A stretch of DNA of 64,000 nt from Lactococcus taiwanensis. Its GTDB lineage: Bacteria; Bacillota; Bacilli; Lactobacillales; Streptococcaceae. The notes beneath the pieces were generated by a model. It saw only the letters and a list, made by a program, of their open reading frames with translations, was not told the origin of the DNA and did not search any database. Position numbers and translations under genes: made by a program. Each line of letters starts with the position of its first letter. The first letter of the stretch is position 1. This document shows positions 35,220 to 44,955 of this stretch, in pieces. The stretch spans positions 1 through 64,000 of the forward strand of contig NZ_BNDT01000005.1 of assembly GCF_014905395.1 (NCBI RefSeq). The letters are read 5' to 3'.

Positions 35220-36972
35220 GATGGATACTCAATTCTTCAAGTTGTTTTTCGGCAACAGGGCTTGGTGCCTGTGTCATTGGGTCAGTTGCTTTATTATTTT
35301 TTGGAAAGGCGATGACTTCTCGAATATTGTCCTTGCCGGCTAGAAGCATGACAAAGCGGTCAAGACCAATCGCCAAGCCCCCGTGTGGTGGGAAACCATA
35401 GTCTAATGCTTCTAAGAGGAAGCCAAATTGTTCATTGGCGTCTGCCAAATCAAAGCCTAAGGCGTGGAGCATTTCTTCTTGGAGCTCACGTGTGTTAATC
35501 CGCAAAGAGCCACCACCCAACTCATAACCGTTGAGAACAATGTCATAAGCATGCGCACGAACCTTCTTCAACTCAGAAGATTTAGAATGACCGTCTGCTG
35601 ACAAGAAGGCTTGACTTTCTTTAGTTGGCAAAGTAAATGGATGATGAGCAGACATATAGCGTTCTTCTTCATCAGACCATTCAAACATTGGCCAGTCGAT
35701 AACCCAAAGGAAATTAAACTTACGGAAGTCAATCAGCCCTTGTTGCTTCCCAACGGTCAAGCGAAGCGCACCAAGAGCTGCATTTGCAACATCTAAAGTA
35801 TCGGCTACAAAGAGGACCAAGTCATTTTCTTCCAATTTCAAATTGCTGACGAAGCTGTCAGTAGAAGGCGCCAAGAATTTTGATACGCCACCAGTAAATT
35901 CACCTTTTTCAAATTTGACCCAAGCCAAACCTTTAGCACCATTTTGTTTAGCCTGCTCCGTTAATTTATCAATGGCCTTACGCGAGTATTTGTCAGCTGC
36001 ATTTTTGACAACAATGGCTTTCACCACTTCAGCCTCTTGGAAGACCTTAAAATCAACTGTTTTTGCAAGCTCTGACAGGTCTGTCAGTAGTAAGTCAAAG
36101 CGGGTGTCAGGTTTGTCAGAACCGTAAAAATTCATGGCATCGTCCCAAGTCATGCGGGGGAATGGTAAAGTCACATCAATGCCTTTGACCTCTTTCATGA
36201 CCTTGGCAATCAAACCTTCTGTCAAATCTTGAATTTCTTCTTCACCTAAAAATGACGTTTCCAAATCGACCTGAGTAAATTCAGGCTGACGATCTCCCCG
36301 CAAATCTTCATCGCGGAAACATTTGACGATTTGATAATAGCGGTCAAGACCAGCTGTCATCAAAAGCTGTTTCATAAGCTGAGGAGACTGAGGAAGCGCA
36401 TAAAATTCCCCTTTATTAACGCGGGAAGGCACCAAATAGTCACGAGCACCTTCTGGCGTTGAGCGGTTCAAAAATGGTGTTTCCACATCAATAAAGCCAG
36501 CACCATCAAGATATTCACGGATGGCATGAGTTGTTGCATGACGCATGCGCAAATTGTTGAGCATCTCTGGGCGACGAAGATCCAGATAACGGTATTTCAT
36601 CCGTGTATCATCAAGAGCTTCGACATCATCTTTAATTTCAAAAGGTGTTGTTTTTGAAGTCGATAGAATCTCAATTGATGTCGCTTCAATTTCAATGGCA
36701 CCTGTTTTGATTTTATCATTTTTGCTCGCACGCTCAACAACTTGACCTGTGACTTCAAGGACAAATTCGTTACGTGCTTTGTCAGCAGCTTCTGCCACTT
36801 CAGTCGCTGCAGTATCTGGGTTCACCACAATTTGGACAATCCCTTCACGATCTCGCAAATCAATGAAAATCAAGCCTCCAAGATTACGACGTTTTGCGAC
36901 CCAGCCCTTTACCGTGACTGTTTGATTCAAGTATTCTTCAGTAATATTTCCAGCGTAATTTGTACGTTTCAT
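35203..36972 (-). CDS. aspS: Aspartate--tRNA ligase
   Basis: Class IIb synthetase, 589 residues: anticodon-binding OB domain (1-105), catalytic motif 2 region [18 protein letters not shown] near 216, the GAD insertion (285-410) and motif 3 [13 protein letters not shown] near 535. Two in-frame ACTGAC repeat copies fall in the GAD insertion region: LLTDLSE near 297 and STDSFVSN near 373. It is the second gene of a hisS-aspS unit under the T-box upstream of hisS. Confidence 0.98.
   Translation of the reverse strand: MKRTNYAGNITEEYLNQTVTVKGWVAKRRNLGGLIFIDLRDREGIVQIVVNPDTAATEVAEAADKARNEFVLEVTGQVVERASKNDKIKTGAIEIEATSIEILSTSKTTPFEIKDDVEALDDTRMKYRYLDLRRPEMLNNLRMRHATTHAIREYLDGAGFIDVETPFLNRSTPEGARDYLVPSRVNKGEFYALPQSPQLMKQLLMTAGLDRYYQIVKCFRDEDLRGDRQPEFTQVDLETSFLGEEEIQDLTEGLIAKVMKEVKGIDVTLPFPRMTWDDAMNFYGSDKPDTRFDLLLTDLSELAKTVDFKVFQEAEVVKAIVVKNAADKYSRKAIDKLTEQAKQNGAKGLAWVKFEKGEFTGGVSKFLAPSTDSFVSNLKLEENDLVLFVADTLDVANAALGALRLTVGKQQGLIDFRKFNFLWVIDWPMFEWSDEEERYMSAHHPFTLPTKESQAFLSADGHSKSSELKKVRAHAYDIVLNGYELGGGSLRINTRELQEEMLHALGFDLADANEQFGFLLEALDYGFPPHGGLAIGLDRFVMLLAGKDNIREVIAFPKNNKATDPMTQAPSPVAEKQLEELSIHLANKD
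35845..35862. repeat. ACTGAC-N6-GTCAGT repeat, copy 20 (coding)
   Basis: GCTGAC, spacer GAAGCT, GTCAGT, in aspS; read as TDSFVS. Confidence 0.85.
36071..36088. repeat. ACTGAC-N6-GTCAGT repeat, copy 21 (coding)
   Basis: TCTGAC, spacer AGGTCT, GTCAGT, in aspS; read as LTDLSE. Confidence 0.85.
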
Positions 36973-37061
36973 ATCAGATGTGAGCCATTTCCAATAGCTT
37001 TCCTATTTTCTTAGGCTCAATTCCTCTTTCTACTTTATTCTATTTTTTCTTTAAAGGATTC

Positions 37062-38357
37062 TTACTCGTTTATTTCATCTGCATAGATTTCTTCAAATAC
37101 AGGTGCAAATGAATCGTAAATCTTCTGAAGAGTTGTTGTGACTTGTCGACGTGTTTTATTGTGTTTAACTTTGACCTCACCTGTGCGAATTTCGTCGTCA
37201 CCCAAAGTAATAATCAGCTCGGCACCCAGCTTTTCAGCCGTTTTAAATTGTGCACCAAGTTTACGATTAGAAAAATCACGTTCTACTTTAAAGGCTTGTT
37301 CGCGCAAGGCTTCAGTCAATTTTGTCGCTTCAAGATTGGCTTTAGAACCCATCACAGCAATGAAAACATCTAGTGTTTCTTCTGGCATAAACGCTATTTC
37401 TTGTTTTTCAGCAATCATTAACAAGCGCTCAATTCCTAAACCAAAACCAAAAGCCGGAGTAGCAGGTCCATCAAAATATTCTACTAACCCATCATAACGG
37501 CCCCCACCACAAACAGTAAGTGCTTTGCCATCTAACTCGACAATGAATTCAAAGATTGTGTCATTATAATAGTCTAAGCCGCGTACCATGTTAGAGTCGA
37601 CCGTGTAAGCAATGCCTAAATTTTCCAACATCGCTTTTACTTCCTCAAAGTAAGCTTTTGAAGCGGCATTAAGATAGTCCAAAATTGAAGGCGCATCTTG
37701 TACAATGGCGATATCTTCTGGTTCTTTACTGTCTAACACGCGCAACGGATTTTCATTTAGCCGACGACGACTGTCCTCAGAAAGTTCACTTTCAAATGGA
37801 GTCAAATAATCAATGAGCGCTTGGCGGTAAGCTTGACGACTTTCCATGTCTCCCAGGGTATTTAAGGAAAGCTTAATTCCTGAAATCCCCAATTGCCGAA
37901 AAAGTGCATCCGCCATCGCAATAATCTCGACGTCGACTGCCGGATTTTTTATCCCCAAACATTCTACACCAAACTGGTGGAATTGACGTAAACGGCCAGA
38001 CTGTGGACGTTCGTAACGAAACATTGGTTCTTCATACCATACTTTCACAGGTTTGACAATTTCTGGAGCATAAAGTTTATTTTCAATGTAGGCACGGACG
38101 GCACCCGCTGTCCCCTCAGGACGAAGTGCAATGTGACGGCCTCCTTTATCCTCAAAGTCATACATTTCTTTGGTTACAATATCAGAAGTTTCACCAGTCG
38201 CACGACTGAAAAGTTCATAGCTTTCAAACATTGGTGTTCTGATTTCTTTAAAATTATAATCATTAAATACACTGCGCGCAATCTCTTCTACATACTGCCA
38301 CTTAGCAGAATCTGCTGGGAGGATATCCGCTGTGCCTTTTGGTTTTTGAAGTTTCAT
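37062..38357 (-). CDS. hisS: Histidine--tRNA ligase
   Basis: Class II synthetase of 431 residues. Visible are KPKGTADILPADS at the start, motif 2 YEEPMFRYERPQSGRLRQFHQFG near 105, the His-specific GLDYYNDTIFEF near 258 and motif 3 FGFGLGIERLLMI near 300, then the anticodon domain. The frame extends to 38408, but AAAGGA lies just before the paired ATGs at 38360/38357; I use the second. The upstream T-box controls hisS and probably aspS, 89 bases downstream. Confidence 0.98.
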   Translation of the reverse strand: MKLQKPKGTADILPADSAKWQYVEEIARSVFNDYNFKEIRTPMFESYELFSRATGETSDIVTKEMYDFEDKGGRHIALRPEGTAGAVRAYIENKLYAPEIVKPVKVWYEEPMFRYERPQSGRLRQFHQFGVECLGIKNPAVDVEIIAMADALFRQLGISGIKLSLNTLGDMESRQAYRQALIDYLTPFESELSEDSRRRLNENPLRVLDSKEPEDIAIVQDAPSILDYLNAASKAYFEEVKAMLENLGIAYTVDSNMVRGLDYYNDTIFEFIVELDGKALTVCGGGRYDGLVEYFDGPATPAFGFGLGIERLLMIAEKQEIAFMPEETLDVFIAVMGSKANLEATKLTEALREQAFKVERDFSNRKLGAQFKTAEKLGAELIITLGDDEIRTGEVKVKHNKTRRQVTTTLQKIYDSFAPVFEEIYADEINE

Positions 38358-38436
38358 CATTCTTCCTTTCGCTATCAAAATGAGTTGAACTGGCTTTAAA
38401 GAGACCACAATCCGATAAAAGAGACCGTTTACAAAT

Positions 38437-38590
38437 CAAAACACCCTAAAGCCATCGCTCTAGGGTGCATTAGTTTGCACGGTACCACCTAAATCCGCTC
38501 ATACCTATAGAGCCTCAGATTGATTATAACGTTATCATCGTTTTTTATGTCACAGTCTCAATGAGCTTTCACCAGATGCCCACTCTCTTG
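38437..38590 (-). promoter_or_regulatory. T-box leader of hisS-aspS
   Basis: Short T-box leader on the minus strand: core TTTAGGTGGTACCGTGC at about 38477-38493 and a terminator stem CACCCTA/TAGGGTG followed by T (38437-38468). I cannot decide by eye whether the specifier is His (CAC) or Asp (GAC); a GAC is present in the stem I region. The leader is shorter than those of thrS and pheS. Confidence 0.88.
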
Positions 38591-38596
38591 CTTATT

Positions 38597-38625
38597 ATTG
38601 TAACGCAAAAAGCCGCCCAAAGCAA
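38597..38625 (-). promoter_or_regulatory. hisS-aspS promoter
   Basis: TTGCTT (38620-38625), 17 bases, TACAAT (38597-38602), minus strand. Confidence 0.7.
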
Positions 38626-38715
38626 GCGACTTATGTATGATTAACTCTTTTTTTTAATAGCTGATATTTTCAAATAGGGAATAGAAAATATTAGATGTTG
38701 AGATGCTTCATAAAC

Positions 38716-39288
38716 CTAATCTGCATTTTTAAATACTTGCATATTTTTAGCGAAGTAATCGTAACCACTGTAAATGGTAAAGAAGACACAGATATAAAAG
38801 AGAATAGTTCCGATGTATAAAGGATTGCCAATGAAAAGGAAAATAACGCTCAACATTTGTGTGGCAGTTTTGATTTTACCAGGCATCGCAGCTGCCATAA
38901 CAACTCCACCTTGTTCAACGAGTAAGAGACGCAATCCTGTAACCGCAAGTTCACGACAGACAATAATCGCTACCGCCCAAATAGGAACCACATGCAAGGC
39001 CACCAGTACGACGAAGGCTACCATGTTCAACATTTTATCCGCTAAAGGATCAGCAAATTTCCCAAAATTGCTGACCACGTGCCATTTACGTGCTAAATAG
39101 CCATCCAGCCAATCTGTAAAAGAGGCAACCGCAAAAACAATTGCTGCAATTACCCACATGACTGAGCTATGCGCTTGAGAAACAAAGCCTTCAAAATGAG
39201 CACCTTGTGGTAAATAAAATAATATGACAAAGATTGGAATCATAAAGATTCGTAACATGGTCAATTGATTGGGTAATTTCTGTTTCAT
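38716..39288 (-). CDS. pgsA: CDP-diacylglycerol--glycerol-3-phosphate 3-phosphatidyltransferase
   Basis: Makes phosphatidylglycerol phosphate in the membrane. 190 residues, several membrane helices, and the CDP-alcohol phosphotransferase motif D-G-x2-A-R-x8-G-x3-D-x3-D complete near residues 63-85 (DGYLARKW...GKFADPLAD). It lies downstream of rodZ and the ymfH/ymfF peptidases, an order common in Firmicutes. Confidence 0.96.
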   Translation of the reverse strand: MKQKLPNQLTMLRIFMIPIFVILFYLPQGAHFEGFVSQAHSSVMWVIAAIVFAVASFTDWLDGYLARKWHVVSNFGKFADPLADKMLNMVAFVVLVALHVVPIWAVAIIVCRELAVTGLRLLLVEQGGVVMAAAMPGKIKTATQMLSVIFLFIGNPLYIGTILFYICVFFTIYSGYDYFAKNMQVFKNAD

Positions 39289-39380
39289 ACTTCTCCTTAA
39301 ATATCGAGACTTGCTCGTTCTATTGATAGCGTCATTTTGCTATGAGGTGCACAACCAAAAACGCCTTAACTATTCTGATG

Positions 39381-40268
39381 TTAAGAGGTTGTCGTCGTCC
39401 GATCAATCTGAAGGGTAATTTTAGATGCCCCTGTTGTTGTAAGAGCAGACAAGTCCAGTGGTGTCCCATTAATAGTAATGGTTAACCCTTGGGCTGTTCC
39501 GAGCGTAATCACTGAACTGGTAGCACCTGTAGTTATCACGCCATCTAGGGTATTAGCTCCATCAGTCAATATTTGACCGCCTGCTGAGACGTTCGAATTT
39601 GTCATTCCCACCCAGATCCGACTACCAGCAGCGGCTGAAAAACTCACTGTGATCGGGTCAGTCATATTAGACACCTGTGCAGTAATCGCTGTGGTCGTAG
39701 CTTGAGTAACGGAGACAGTCGGTGCAGCTGCTGTACTGCTACTGCTACTCGTCTCACGTTTAGCCGTTTGACTGCTTTTGGCTTTCTTTGCTGTGCTTGC
39801 TGTATTTGAGTAAGCATAGTCATTTGTAATAAGGTTTGGTGTTTCTGGACGATTAAGAATGACAGCAGTAACCACCCCAACAAGAATTAAGAGTGCTACA
39901 GCTGAGAGCGAAATGATGGGCACATAATGTTGCCACGGCTTTTGCTCCTCTTCTTCAGGTTCTACCCGCTCACTGGGTTTGACAAAATGATAGGTTTCTT
40001 GGATATCATCTTTATCCTCTACTGTAATGCCCTTACCTTCATCATAAGCCTGAATGATTCGCTCAGCATTTAGCCCTAATTTTTCTGCATATTGCTTAAG
40101 GTACGCCTTTATATAGAAGTCCCCAGGTAAAGCCTGGTAGTCATCCGTTTCTAGGGCGACGATATATAATTTTTGAATTTGAGTTAATTGTTCTGCTTCT
40201 GAAAGACCAAGCCCTAGCTGTATTCGCTTTTCTTTTAGGACTTGTCCGATTGTTTTGATTGCCACCAT
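39381..40268 (-). CDS. rodZ: RodZ-like helix-turn-helix membrane protein (YmfM)
   Basis: 295 residues: cytoplasmic Xre-type HTH (about 5-70; IGQVLKEKRIQLGLGLSEAE), an acidic linker, one membrane helix (about 113-135), a Ser/Thr-rich extracytoplasmic linker (145-190), then a C-terminal DUF4115 beta domain. This is the RodZ layout, a cytoskeleton-linked protein of cell-wall elongation. AAGGGGGG precedes the start closely; the GTG one codon on has better spacing and may be used. Neighbours pgsA and ymfH fit. Confidence 0.93.
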   Translation of the reverse strand: MVAIKTIGQVLKEKRIQLGLGLSEAEQLTQIQKLYIVALETDDYQALPGDFYIKAYLKQYAEKLGLNAERIIQAYDEGKGITVEDKDDIQETYHFVKPSERVEPEEEEQKPWQHYVPIISLSAVALLILVGVVTAVILNRPETPNLITNDYAYSNTASTAKKAKSSQTAKRETSSSSSTAAAPTVSVTQATTTAITAQVSNMTDPITVSFSAAAGSRIWVGMTNSNVSAGGQILTDGANTLDGVITTGATSSVITLGTAQGLTITINGTPLDLSALTTTGASKITLQIDRTTTTS

Positions 40269-40525
40269 GTCCCCCCTTCGTTGTTATACTGCACATCGAT
40301 TTTTGACTATCACGGTTCTTTATTATGTTGAGCTCGGCCCACTTAGATATGCGCTGACAAAGGTTTTCAAGGGTTATTAAATTCTGCCTCATCTGAGCTG
40401 ATCCAACAGCTCTTTTGTAAGCATTCCATTTATCGTTTGAATCACACCTTATCAGTGACTTTTGTTGCGTTTGATTTTCTGACTTTGCTTTTTATGCGTT
40501 CAGAAAAAATTTATACTTAGAAATT
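40269..40525 (-). other. Intergenic region between ymfH and rodZ
   Basis: About 260 bases without a convincing gene, terminator or RNA. A 25-codon frame starting at about 40392 runs into rodZ out of phase and has no support. A promoter for rodZ may be here, but I could not place it with confidence. Confidence 0.4.
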
Positions 40526-40543
40526 GCTGACAGACCTGTCAGT
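40526..40543. repeat. ACTGAC-N6-GTCAGT repeat, copy 22
   Basis: GCTGAC, spacer AGACCT, GTCAGT, 3 bases beyond the ymfH stop. Confidence 0.85.
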
Positions 40544-40545
40544 CT

Positions 40546-41829
40546 TTATTTCGGCACAATAGTAAATGTGACCACTTTCATTGCTTTAATAAATTGTTCG
40601 GCTGATTTTTCAATATCTGCCAAGGTGAGTTCATTTAATAATTCAGGAAGATCAAAGAAATTTAAATCTTCGTATATTTCCGAAGAAAATTGACTGGCAA
40701 TATATTCAAGTGAATTGAGTGAACTAAAATAGTCTCCCAACATTTCTCTTTTCAACAGTTGTAAATGTTCTTCACTGAAATCTCTATCTATTTTATAACT
40801 TTTTAGCGCTTCTTGCAAAGTTTCACTTAACTTTTTGGGATTTTCTGTATCACCCGTAAAAACAGCAAAATGAAAACGTTCGTCTAACTCAAAGCTTAAG
40901 CCAAAGGAGTCGTCAATAAGCCCTTGATTATAGAGTTCTTCATAGCGTTGACTAGTACGACCAAAGAGTAAATCAAGAAAGATTTGATTCCCAATTTTGT
41001 ACTTCATTCTTGCCCGCGCTTCTTGAGGAAGAAAATCTTCCCCACGTAAGCCTAAGGCAAGTTTGGGCATAGCCACTTCAAGAGCTAAAACCTCACCTGA
41101 TTTTGGTTCAGCGGCGCTAAGTTCCTGTCTTAAGGGAACCTCTTGAGCTTCAAAACACTTAGTCGCTTGATTTTCTCTGACAAAAGCTGCCATTTCTTCA
41201 ACCTGAAAAGGGCCTGTCAAAAATAAATTCATGTTGGTTGGATGATAAAAGACTTCATAATTTTTGTATAAATCATCCGCGGTAATCGCATTAATCGTTG
41301 CAGGAGTGCCTGCAATATCTGCAGCTAGTGGAGATGCGGGATACATTTTCTCAAGCAACCCAGCAAATAAACGCCAGTCGCTATCATCTTGATACATCTG
41401 AATTTCTTGCTGAATAATTCCTTGCTCTTTACGAACGTTCTCTTGCGTAAAATAAGGGCTTTGTACAAAGTCTAGCAAGAGTTCGGTGCATGCATAGCTG
41501 TTTTCTAAGGTAGAAAAAAGATAAGAAGTCCGTGAGAAACTTGTAAACGCATTGGTTTGAGCACCCAAAGCGCTAAATTTATCCATCACATCTCCGTCTT
41601 CTTTTTCAAAAAGTTTATGCTCTAAAAAATGCGCAATGCCTTCGGGGAAAGTTTGAAAAGTGCTTGCTCCTTTAGGAATAAAAGTCGTGTCTAAAGAGCC
41701 AAAGTTGGTCGTAAACAAGCCATAAGTTCGATTATAGTCCGCTTTGGGAAGGTAGTAGACAGTGAGACCGTTAGGCAAAATCTCAGTGTACAAGGTTTCT
41801 CCCGTTTTTTTATAAAACTTACTGTGCAA
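40546..41829 (-). CDS. ymfH: M16 family zinc peptidase YmfH
   Basis: M16 (insulinase/pitrilysin) peptidase with the inverted zinc motif intact: HFLEHKLFE near residue 66 and the downstream glutamate in the ENSYACTELLLDF region. It is paired with the inactive partner YmfF, as in other Firmicutes, and the two probably form a heterodimer. I prefer a TTG start at 41829, preceded by GGGAGG; an ATG at 41847 inside the end of ymfF is the alternative. The genes overlap either way. Confidence 0.9.
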   Translation of the reverse strand: MHSKFYKKTGETLYTEILPNGLTVYYLPKADYNRTYGLFTTNFGSLDTTFIPKGASTFQTFPEGIAHFLEHKLFEKEDGDVMDKFSALGAQTNAFTSFSRTSYLFSTLENSYACTELLLDFVQSPYFTQENVRKEQGIIQQEIQMYQDDSDWRLFAGLLEKMYPASPLAADIAGTPATINAITADDLYKNYEVFYHPTNMNLFLTGPFQVEEMAAFVRENQATKCFEAQEVPLRQELSAAEPKSGEVLALEVAMPKLALGLRGEDFLPQEARARMKYKIGNQIFLDLLFGRTSQRYEELYNQGLIDDSFGLSFELDERFHFAVFTGDTENPKKLSETLQEALKSYKIDRDFSEEHLQLLKREMLGDYFSSLNSLEYIASQFSSEIYEDLNFFDLPELLNELTLADIEKSAEQFIKAMKVVTFTIVPK

Positions 41830-43147
41830 GACTTTCCTCCCTTTCATTCATTCCAACGGTACCTTTCATGAAATACTCTACTTGTAACGTCAATTTTTGA
41901 GCTAAGCGAGCTACCTCTTCTGCTGACACCGCTGTCAGCTGACTCAAAAACACTTCTGTTGGCAAATAACGCTCTGGCAGTAAAGCTTTCACATATTCTA
42001 ATTCAATCGTATTCGAGATAGAATCTTGTCCTACCAGATAAGTGTTGCGCAACATCGTCTTTGTCTGTTCTAAATCGGCGGGGCTAAAATCACCCTCTTG
42101 TAATGCTTCAAGCTGTGCCGCAATCAACTCCCGAGCCGCTTCAAAATTCACAGCATCAATACCTGCCGCAATTTTCAAAAAACCAGTAAAGGAATCAAAT
42201 GTGGATGAAATAGAGTAAGCGAGGCTTTCCTTTTCACGCACATTTTTGAATAATTTAGAATGGGCAAAGCCACCTAGTAAGCCATTGAGTACTTGCAGTG
42301 TCATATAGTTAGCATCACCGTATTGGACAGGCAAATGGTACCCCAATTGCAAGATGGATTGGGTTGCTTCTTTTGCTTCTGTCAGGACTGACCGCTCAGT
42401 CAGCTCTTGTTCATAAAACAAATCCGTGTGTTCTAAAACTTGGGTTGGTGCTTTATCCTCCTTAAAAGAAGAATTTTCTACATTTTGTGCAAAGTCAAAA
42501 TCTGAAAAAAGCTTGTGAACGCGCGCTTCATCGACATCCCCCAAAACAAAGATATCTATAACATTTGTTTTTAACATTTCTTGATAATAGTCAAATACGG
42601 CTTGCGGCGTTTCGCGCGCGATAAGTTCAACCGTTCCAACACTAGGGAGAGCTTGTTTTGGATCTTTAAAGAATTCTTGGGCTAATTGACGGCTGGCGTA
42701 GTAAGCACGGTCATCGTTCATGGCTTCCAAATAATGAATCAAGTTGGTCTGTTCTCTTTTAAAAATAAAGGGGTTGAATGCTCCATCTTTTACATCTGGG
42801 GCAAAAAGAACGGCTCTCAAAAAGTCAACACCAGCTTTTAGGGTATCAAAATCGACGAGTGCAGGATTTACAACCGTCATATTAAGGCTTAAAAGGTGTT
42901 GTTTGCCTTTTTTAGCCACTCCAGTTGTAAATGAAGCACCAAATAATTCAGACAATCGGCGACTAAAGGCTTTTCCTGTAGGATAAATAGCATTGGTTGT
43001 TTCCAACAAGTTGGAGAGCAACACTCGCTTTCCTAAGTGTTCTGGGGTAATTTCCTCTCGAAATCGTACCATCATTCTGACGGTCTTAAATTTTGTTTCT
43101 TTTATGACATGGAGATGGACTCCGTCTTTTCTTTTAAAATCTGTCAA
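41819..43147 (-). CDS. ymfF: M16 family peptidase-like protein YmfF (no zinc motif)
   Basis: 442 residues with the M16 fold but where the HxxEH zinc site should be (about 38-50) the sequence is LSNLLETTNAIYP, so it cannot bind zinc and is the non-catalytic half of the pair with YmfH. C-terminal M16 landmarks (FKNVREKESLAYSISS near 297) are kept. Two ACTGAC repeats are inside: LTERSVL near 250 and LTAVSAEE near 402. Confidence 0.9.
   Translation of the reverse strand: MTDFKRKDGVHLHVIKETKFKTVRMMVRFREEITPEHLGKRVLLSNLLETTNAIYPTGKAFSRRLSELFGASFTTGVAKKGKQHLLSLNMTVVNPALVDFDTLKAGVDFLRAVLFAPDVKDGAFNPFIFKREQTNLIHYLEAMNDDRAYYASRQLAQEFFKDPKQALPSVGTVELIARETPQAVFDYYQEMLKTNVIDIFVLGDVDEARVHKLFSDFDFAQNVENSSFKEDKAPTQVLEHTDLFYEQELTERSVLTEAKEATQSILQLGYHLPVQYGDANYMTLQVLNGLLGGFAHSKLFKNVREKESLAYSISSTFDSFTGFLKIAAGIDAVNFEAARELIAAQLEALQEGDFSPADLEQTKTMLRNTYLVGQDSISNTIELEYVKALLPERYLPTEVFLSQLTAVSAEEVARLAQKLTLQVEYFMKGTVGMNEREESLAQ
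41932..41949. repeat. ACTGAC-N6-GTCAGT repeat, copy 23 (coding)
   Basis: GCTGAC, spacer ACCGCT, GTCAGC (both outer bases changed, symmetry kept), in ymfF; read as LTAVSA. Confidence 0.8.
42387..42404. repeat. ACTGAC-N6-GTCAGT repeat, copy 24 (coding)
   Basis: ACTGAC, spacer CGCTCA, GTCAGC, in ymfF; read as LTERSV. Confidence 0.8.
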
Positions 43148-43345
43148 ATTATGATCACTTTCCTATTTTAACTTGCTTTTACGTAAGCTTTATTATACCA
43201 AATTCTAGCACAAATTTGTGCCTGTTTAGCGTAAAAATCTGAGAAAAGTTACGCGCACTAAAACTAAAAGTTCGACTTCTTGTTTATGTAATTTTTGAAA
43301 ATGGATTTCACTGGGCTCTTTTGACCATTTAAGGCGACTTCTTGT

Positions 43346-43351
43346 TATAAT
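43346..43351 (+). promoter_or_regulatory. -10 box of yaaA-recF (leaderless)
   Basis: TATAAT ends exactly 6 bases before the yaaA ATG, and no Shine-Dalgarno sequence is present. Confidence 0.65.
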
Positions 43352-43357
43352 AAGCAT

Positions 43358-43720
43358 ATGGAAAAATACATTTTATTTGAAGAATACATTACTCTAGGAC
43401 AAGTTCTCAAAGAGCTTGGTTTAATTGCTACAGGGGGACAAGCAAAAATTTTTCTGGCCGAACATACGGGTGAAATTTTTTATAATGGGGAAGCTGAAAA
43501 TCGGCGCGGCAAAAAAATGCGAAATGGCGATCTGCTAGAATTTCCAACTTTTGATTTAGCTGTGACGTTTGTGCAAGCCAGCCCAGATGAACAGGCCGAA
43601 CATGAAGCGGAAAAAGCCGAAGAGGCGCGCGTGAAAGCTGTGGTAAAGAAAATGAACGCACAAAATAAGAGCACAAAACCTAGCAAAAAGGTTGCGCCTC
43701 GCTTCCCAGGACGTAAGTAA
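43358..43720 (+). CDS. yaaA: S4 domain RNA-binding protein YaaA
   Basis: 120 residues: S4 RNA-binding domain in the first 70 (ITLGQVLKELGLIATGGQAK, then NGEAENRRGKKMRNGD) and a long charged C-terminal tail. In Firmicutes a protein of this kind sits directly before recF and may assist 50S assembly. Its TAA overlaps the recF ATG (TAATG), so the two are coupled. Probably leaderless. Confidence 0.92.
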   Translation: MEKYILFEEYITLGQVLKELGLIATGGQAKIFLAEHTGEIFYNGEAENRRGKKMRNGDLLEFPTFDLAVTFVQASPDEQAEHEAEKAEEARVKAVVKKMNAQNKSTKPSKKVAPRFPGRK

Positions 43721-44808
43721 TGAAACTCAAGCAAATTGAACTCAAAAATTTTCGAAATTATGAGCAAATCCAGCTTGATTTTCATCCACAGCTTAATATT
43801 TTTTTAGGTCAAAATGCTCAAGGAAAAACCAATATTCTTGAAGCCATTCATTTTCTGGCGCTCACGAGAAGTCATCGCACTAGTCACGATAAAGAACTCA
43901 TTCGCTGGAATGAGCAAGAAATGAAAGTTTCTGGAATTGTCGAAAAGGCACACACAACAGTCCCGCTTGAGGTCCAACTCACAGCAAAGGGCAGAATTGC
44001 AAAGGCCAATCATCTCAAGGAAAATAGGCTAGCTGATTATATTGGACAGCTCAAAATCTTGATGTTTGCTCCGGAAAATTTGGAATTGGTTAAGGGAGCC
44101 CCTGCCGTTCGCAGACGTTTTTTAGATATGGAAGTCGGGCAGATACATGCCGTCTACCTCTATGATGCCATGCGTTATAATCGAGCTTTAAAAGAGCGGA
44201 ATGCCTACCTGAAATTTGATAAAGAAAAAATTGATAAAGCTTTTTTATCTGTTCTTGATGAGCAATTAACAGAACATGGCAATAAAATTATACAAGAGAG
44301 GGCTGCTTTTGTAGCAAAACTTGAACAGCACGCTCGTAATATTCATCAGCAACTGACACATGGTCTGGAAGACTTACGGATTAGCTATGCCAGCCACGTC
44401 AAAACAGATTTTGCCAAAGAGCTTTCGGCGCGTCATGACCACGATATTTTCCGCCATCAAACCAGTGTCGGGCCTCACCGTGATGATCTGCAGTTTTTTA
44501 TCAATGACATTAATGTGGCCGATTTTGGCAGTCAAGGGCAACAACGCACGGTTGCTTTATCTGTTAAACTTGCAGAAATTGATCTCATTTTTGAAGAAAC
44601 AGGCGAGTATCCCATCTTGCTTTTAGACGATGTCATGAGTGAGTTGGATAACAGTCGTCAATTGGATCTGATTGAAACCAGCCTAGGAAAAACACAAACA
44701 TTTCTTACCACAACAACCCTCGATCATCTCAAAAATTTACCTGAAAATCTTAATATTTTTAATGTTGAAAATGGGAAGATTAAAGAGGCAGAGAAAAAAA
44801 GTTACTGA
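43720..44808 (+). CDS. recF: DNA replication and repair protein RecF
   Basis: SMC-like ATPase loading RecA at gaps. 362 residues: Walker A GQNAQGKTNILEAI near 30, the signature SxGPHRDDL near 247 (TSVGPHRDDLQF), QGQQRTVALSVKLAE near 272 and Walker B PILLLDDVMSELD near 295. It ends SY-stop with the TGA belonging to the ACTGAT arm of a repeat that also forms its terminator. Confidence 0.98.
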   Translation: MKLKQIELKNFRNYEQIQLDFHPQLNIFLGQNAQGKTNILEAIHFLALTRSHRTSHDKELIRWNEQEMKVSGIVEKAHTTVPLEVQLTAKGRIAKANHLKENRLADYIGQLKILMFAPENLELVKGAPAVRRRFLDMEVGQIHAVYLYDAMRYNRALKERNAYLKFDKEKIDKAFLSVLDEQLTEHGNKIIQERAAFVAKLEQHARNIHQQLTHGLEDLRISYASHVKTDFAKELSARHDHDIFRHQTSVGPHRDDLQFFINDINVADFGSQGQQRTVALSVKLAEIDLIFEETGEYPILLLDDVMSELDNSRQLDLIETSLGKTQTFLTTTTLDHLKNLPENLNIFNVENGKIKEAEKKSY

Positions 44809-44828
44809 TCATCTGGTCAGTAACTTTT
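44795..44828 (+). terminator. Terminator of recF built on repeat copy 25
   Basis: AAAAAAAGTTACTGAT/GGTCAGTAACTTTTT: the repeat is extended by GTT/AAC and by A-run/T-run into a complete intrinsic terminator. Confidence 0.85.
44804..44821. repeat. ACTGAC-N6-GTCAGT repeat, copy 25 (contains recF stop codon)
   Basis: ACTGAT, spacer CATCTG, GTCAGT. The recF TGA is at 44806-44808 inside the arm. Confidence 0.85.
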
Positions 44829-44955
44829 TCACGACTTTTGAGGAGCAAGCCCTTCTGTTACAGTGAAAATTGCAGCTAGGACACCTAGAAAAGTAGCCTT
44901 ATGGTAGAATCATTATAAACGCGCATGCACGTAAAAAATACAATTAGGATGTAAC

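Noticed and set aside
40141-40392. 83-codon frame overlapping the start of rodZ
   Set aside because: Mostly inside rodZ in another frame, basic low-complexity product, no ribosome site.
43804-44013. Reverse-strand frames inside recF, lacZ, hisS, pheT and similar long genes
   Set aside because: Antisense shadows of genes with clear family signatures; no independent start signals.
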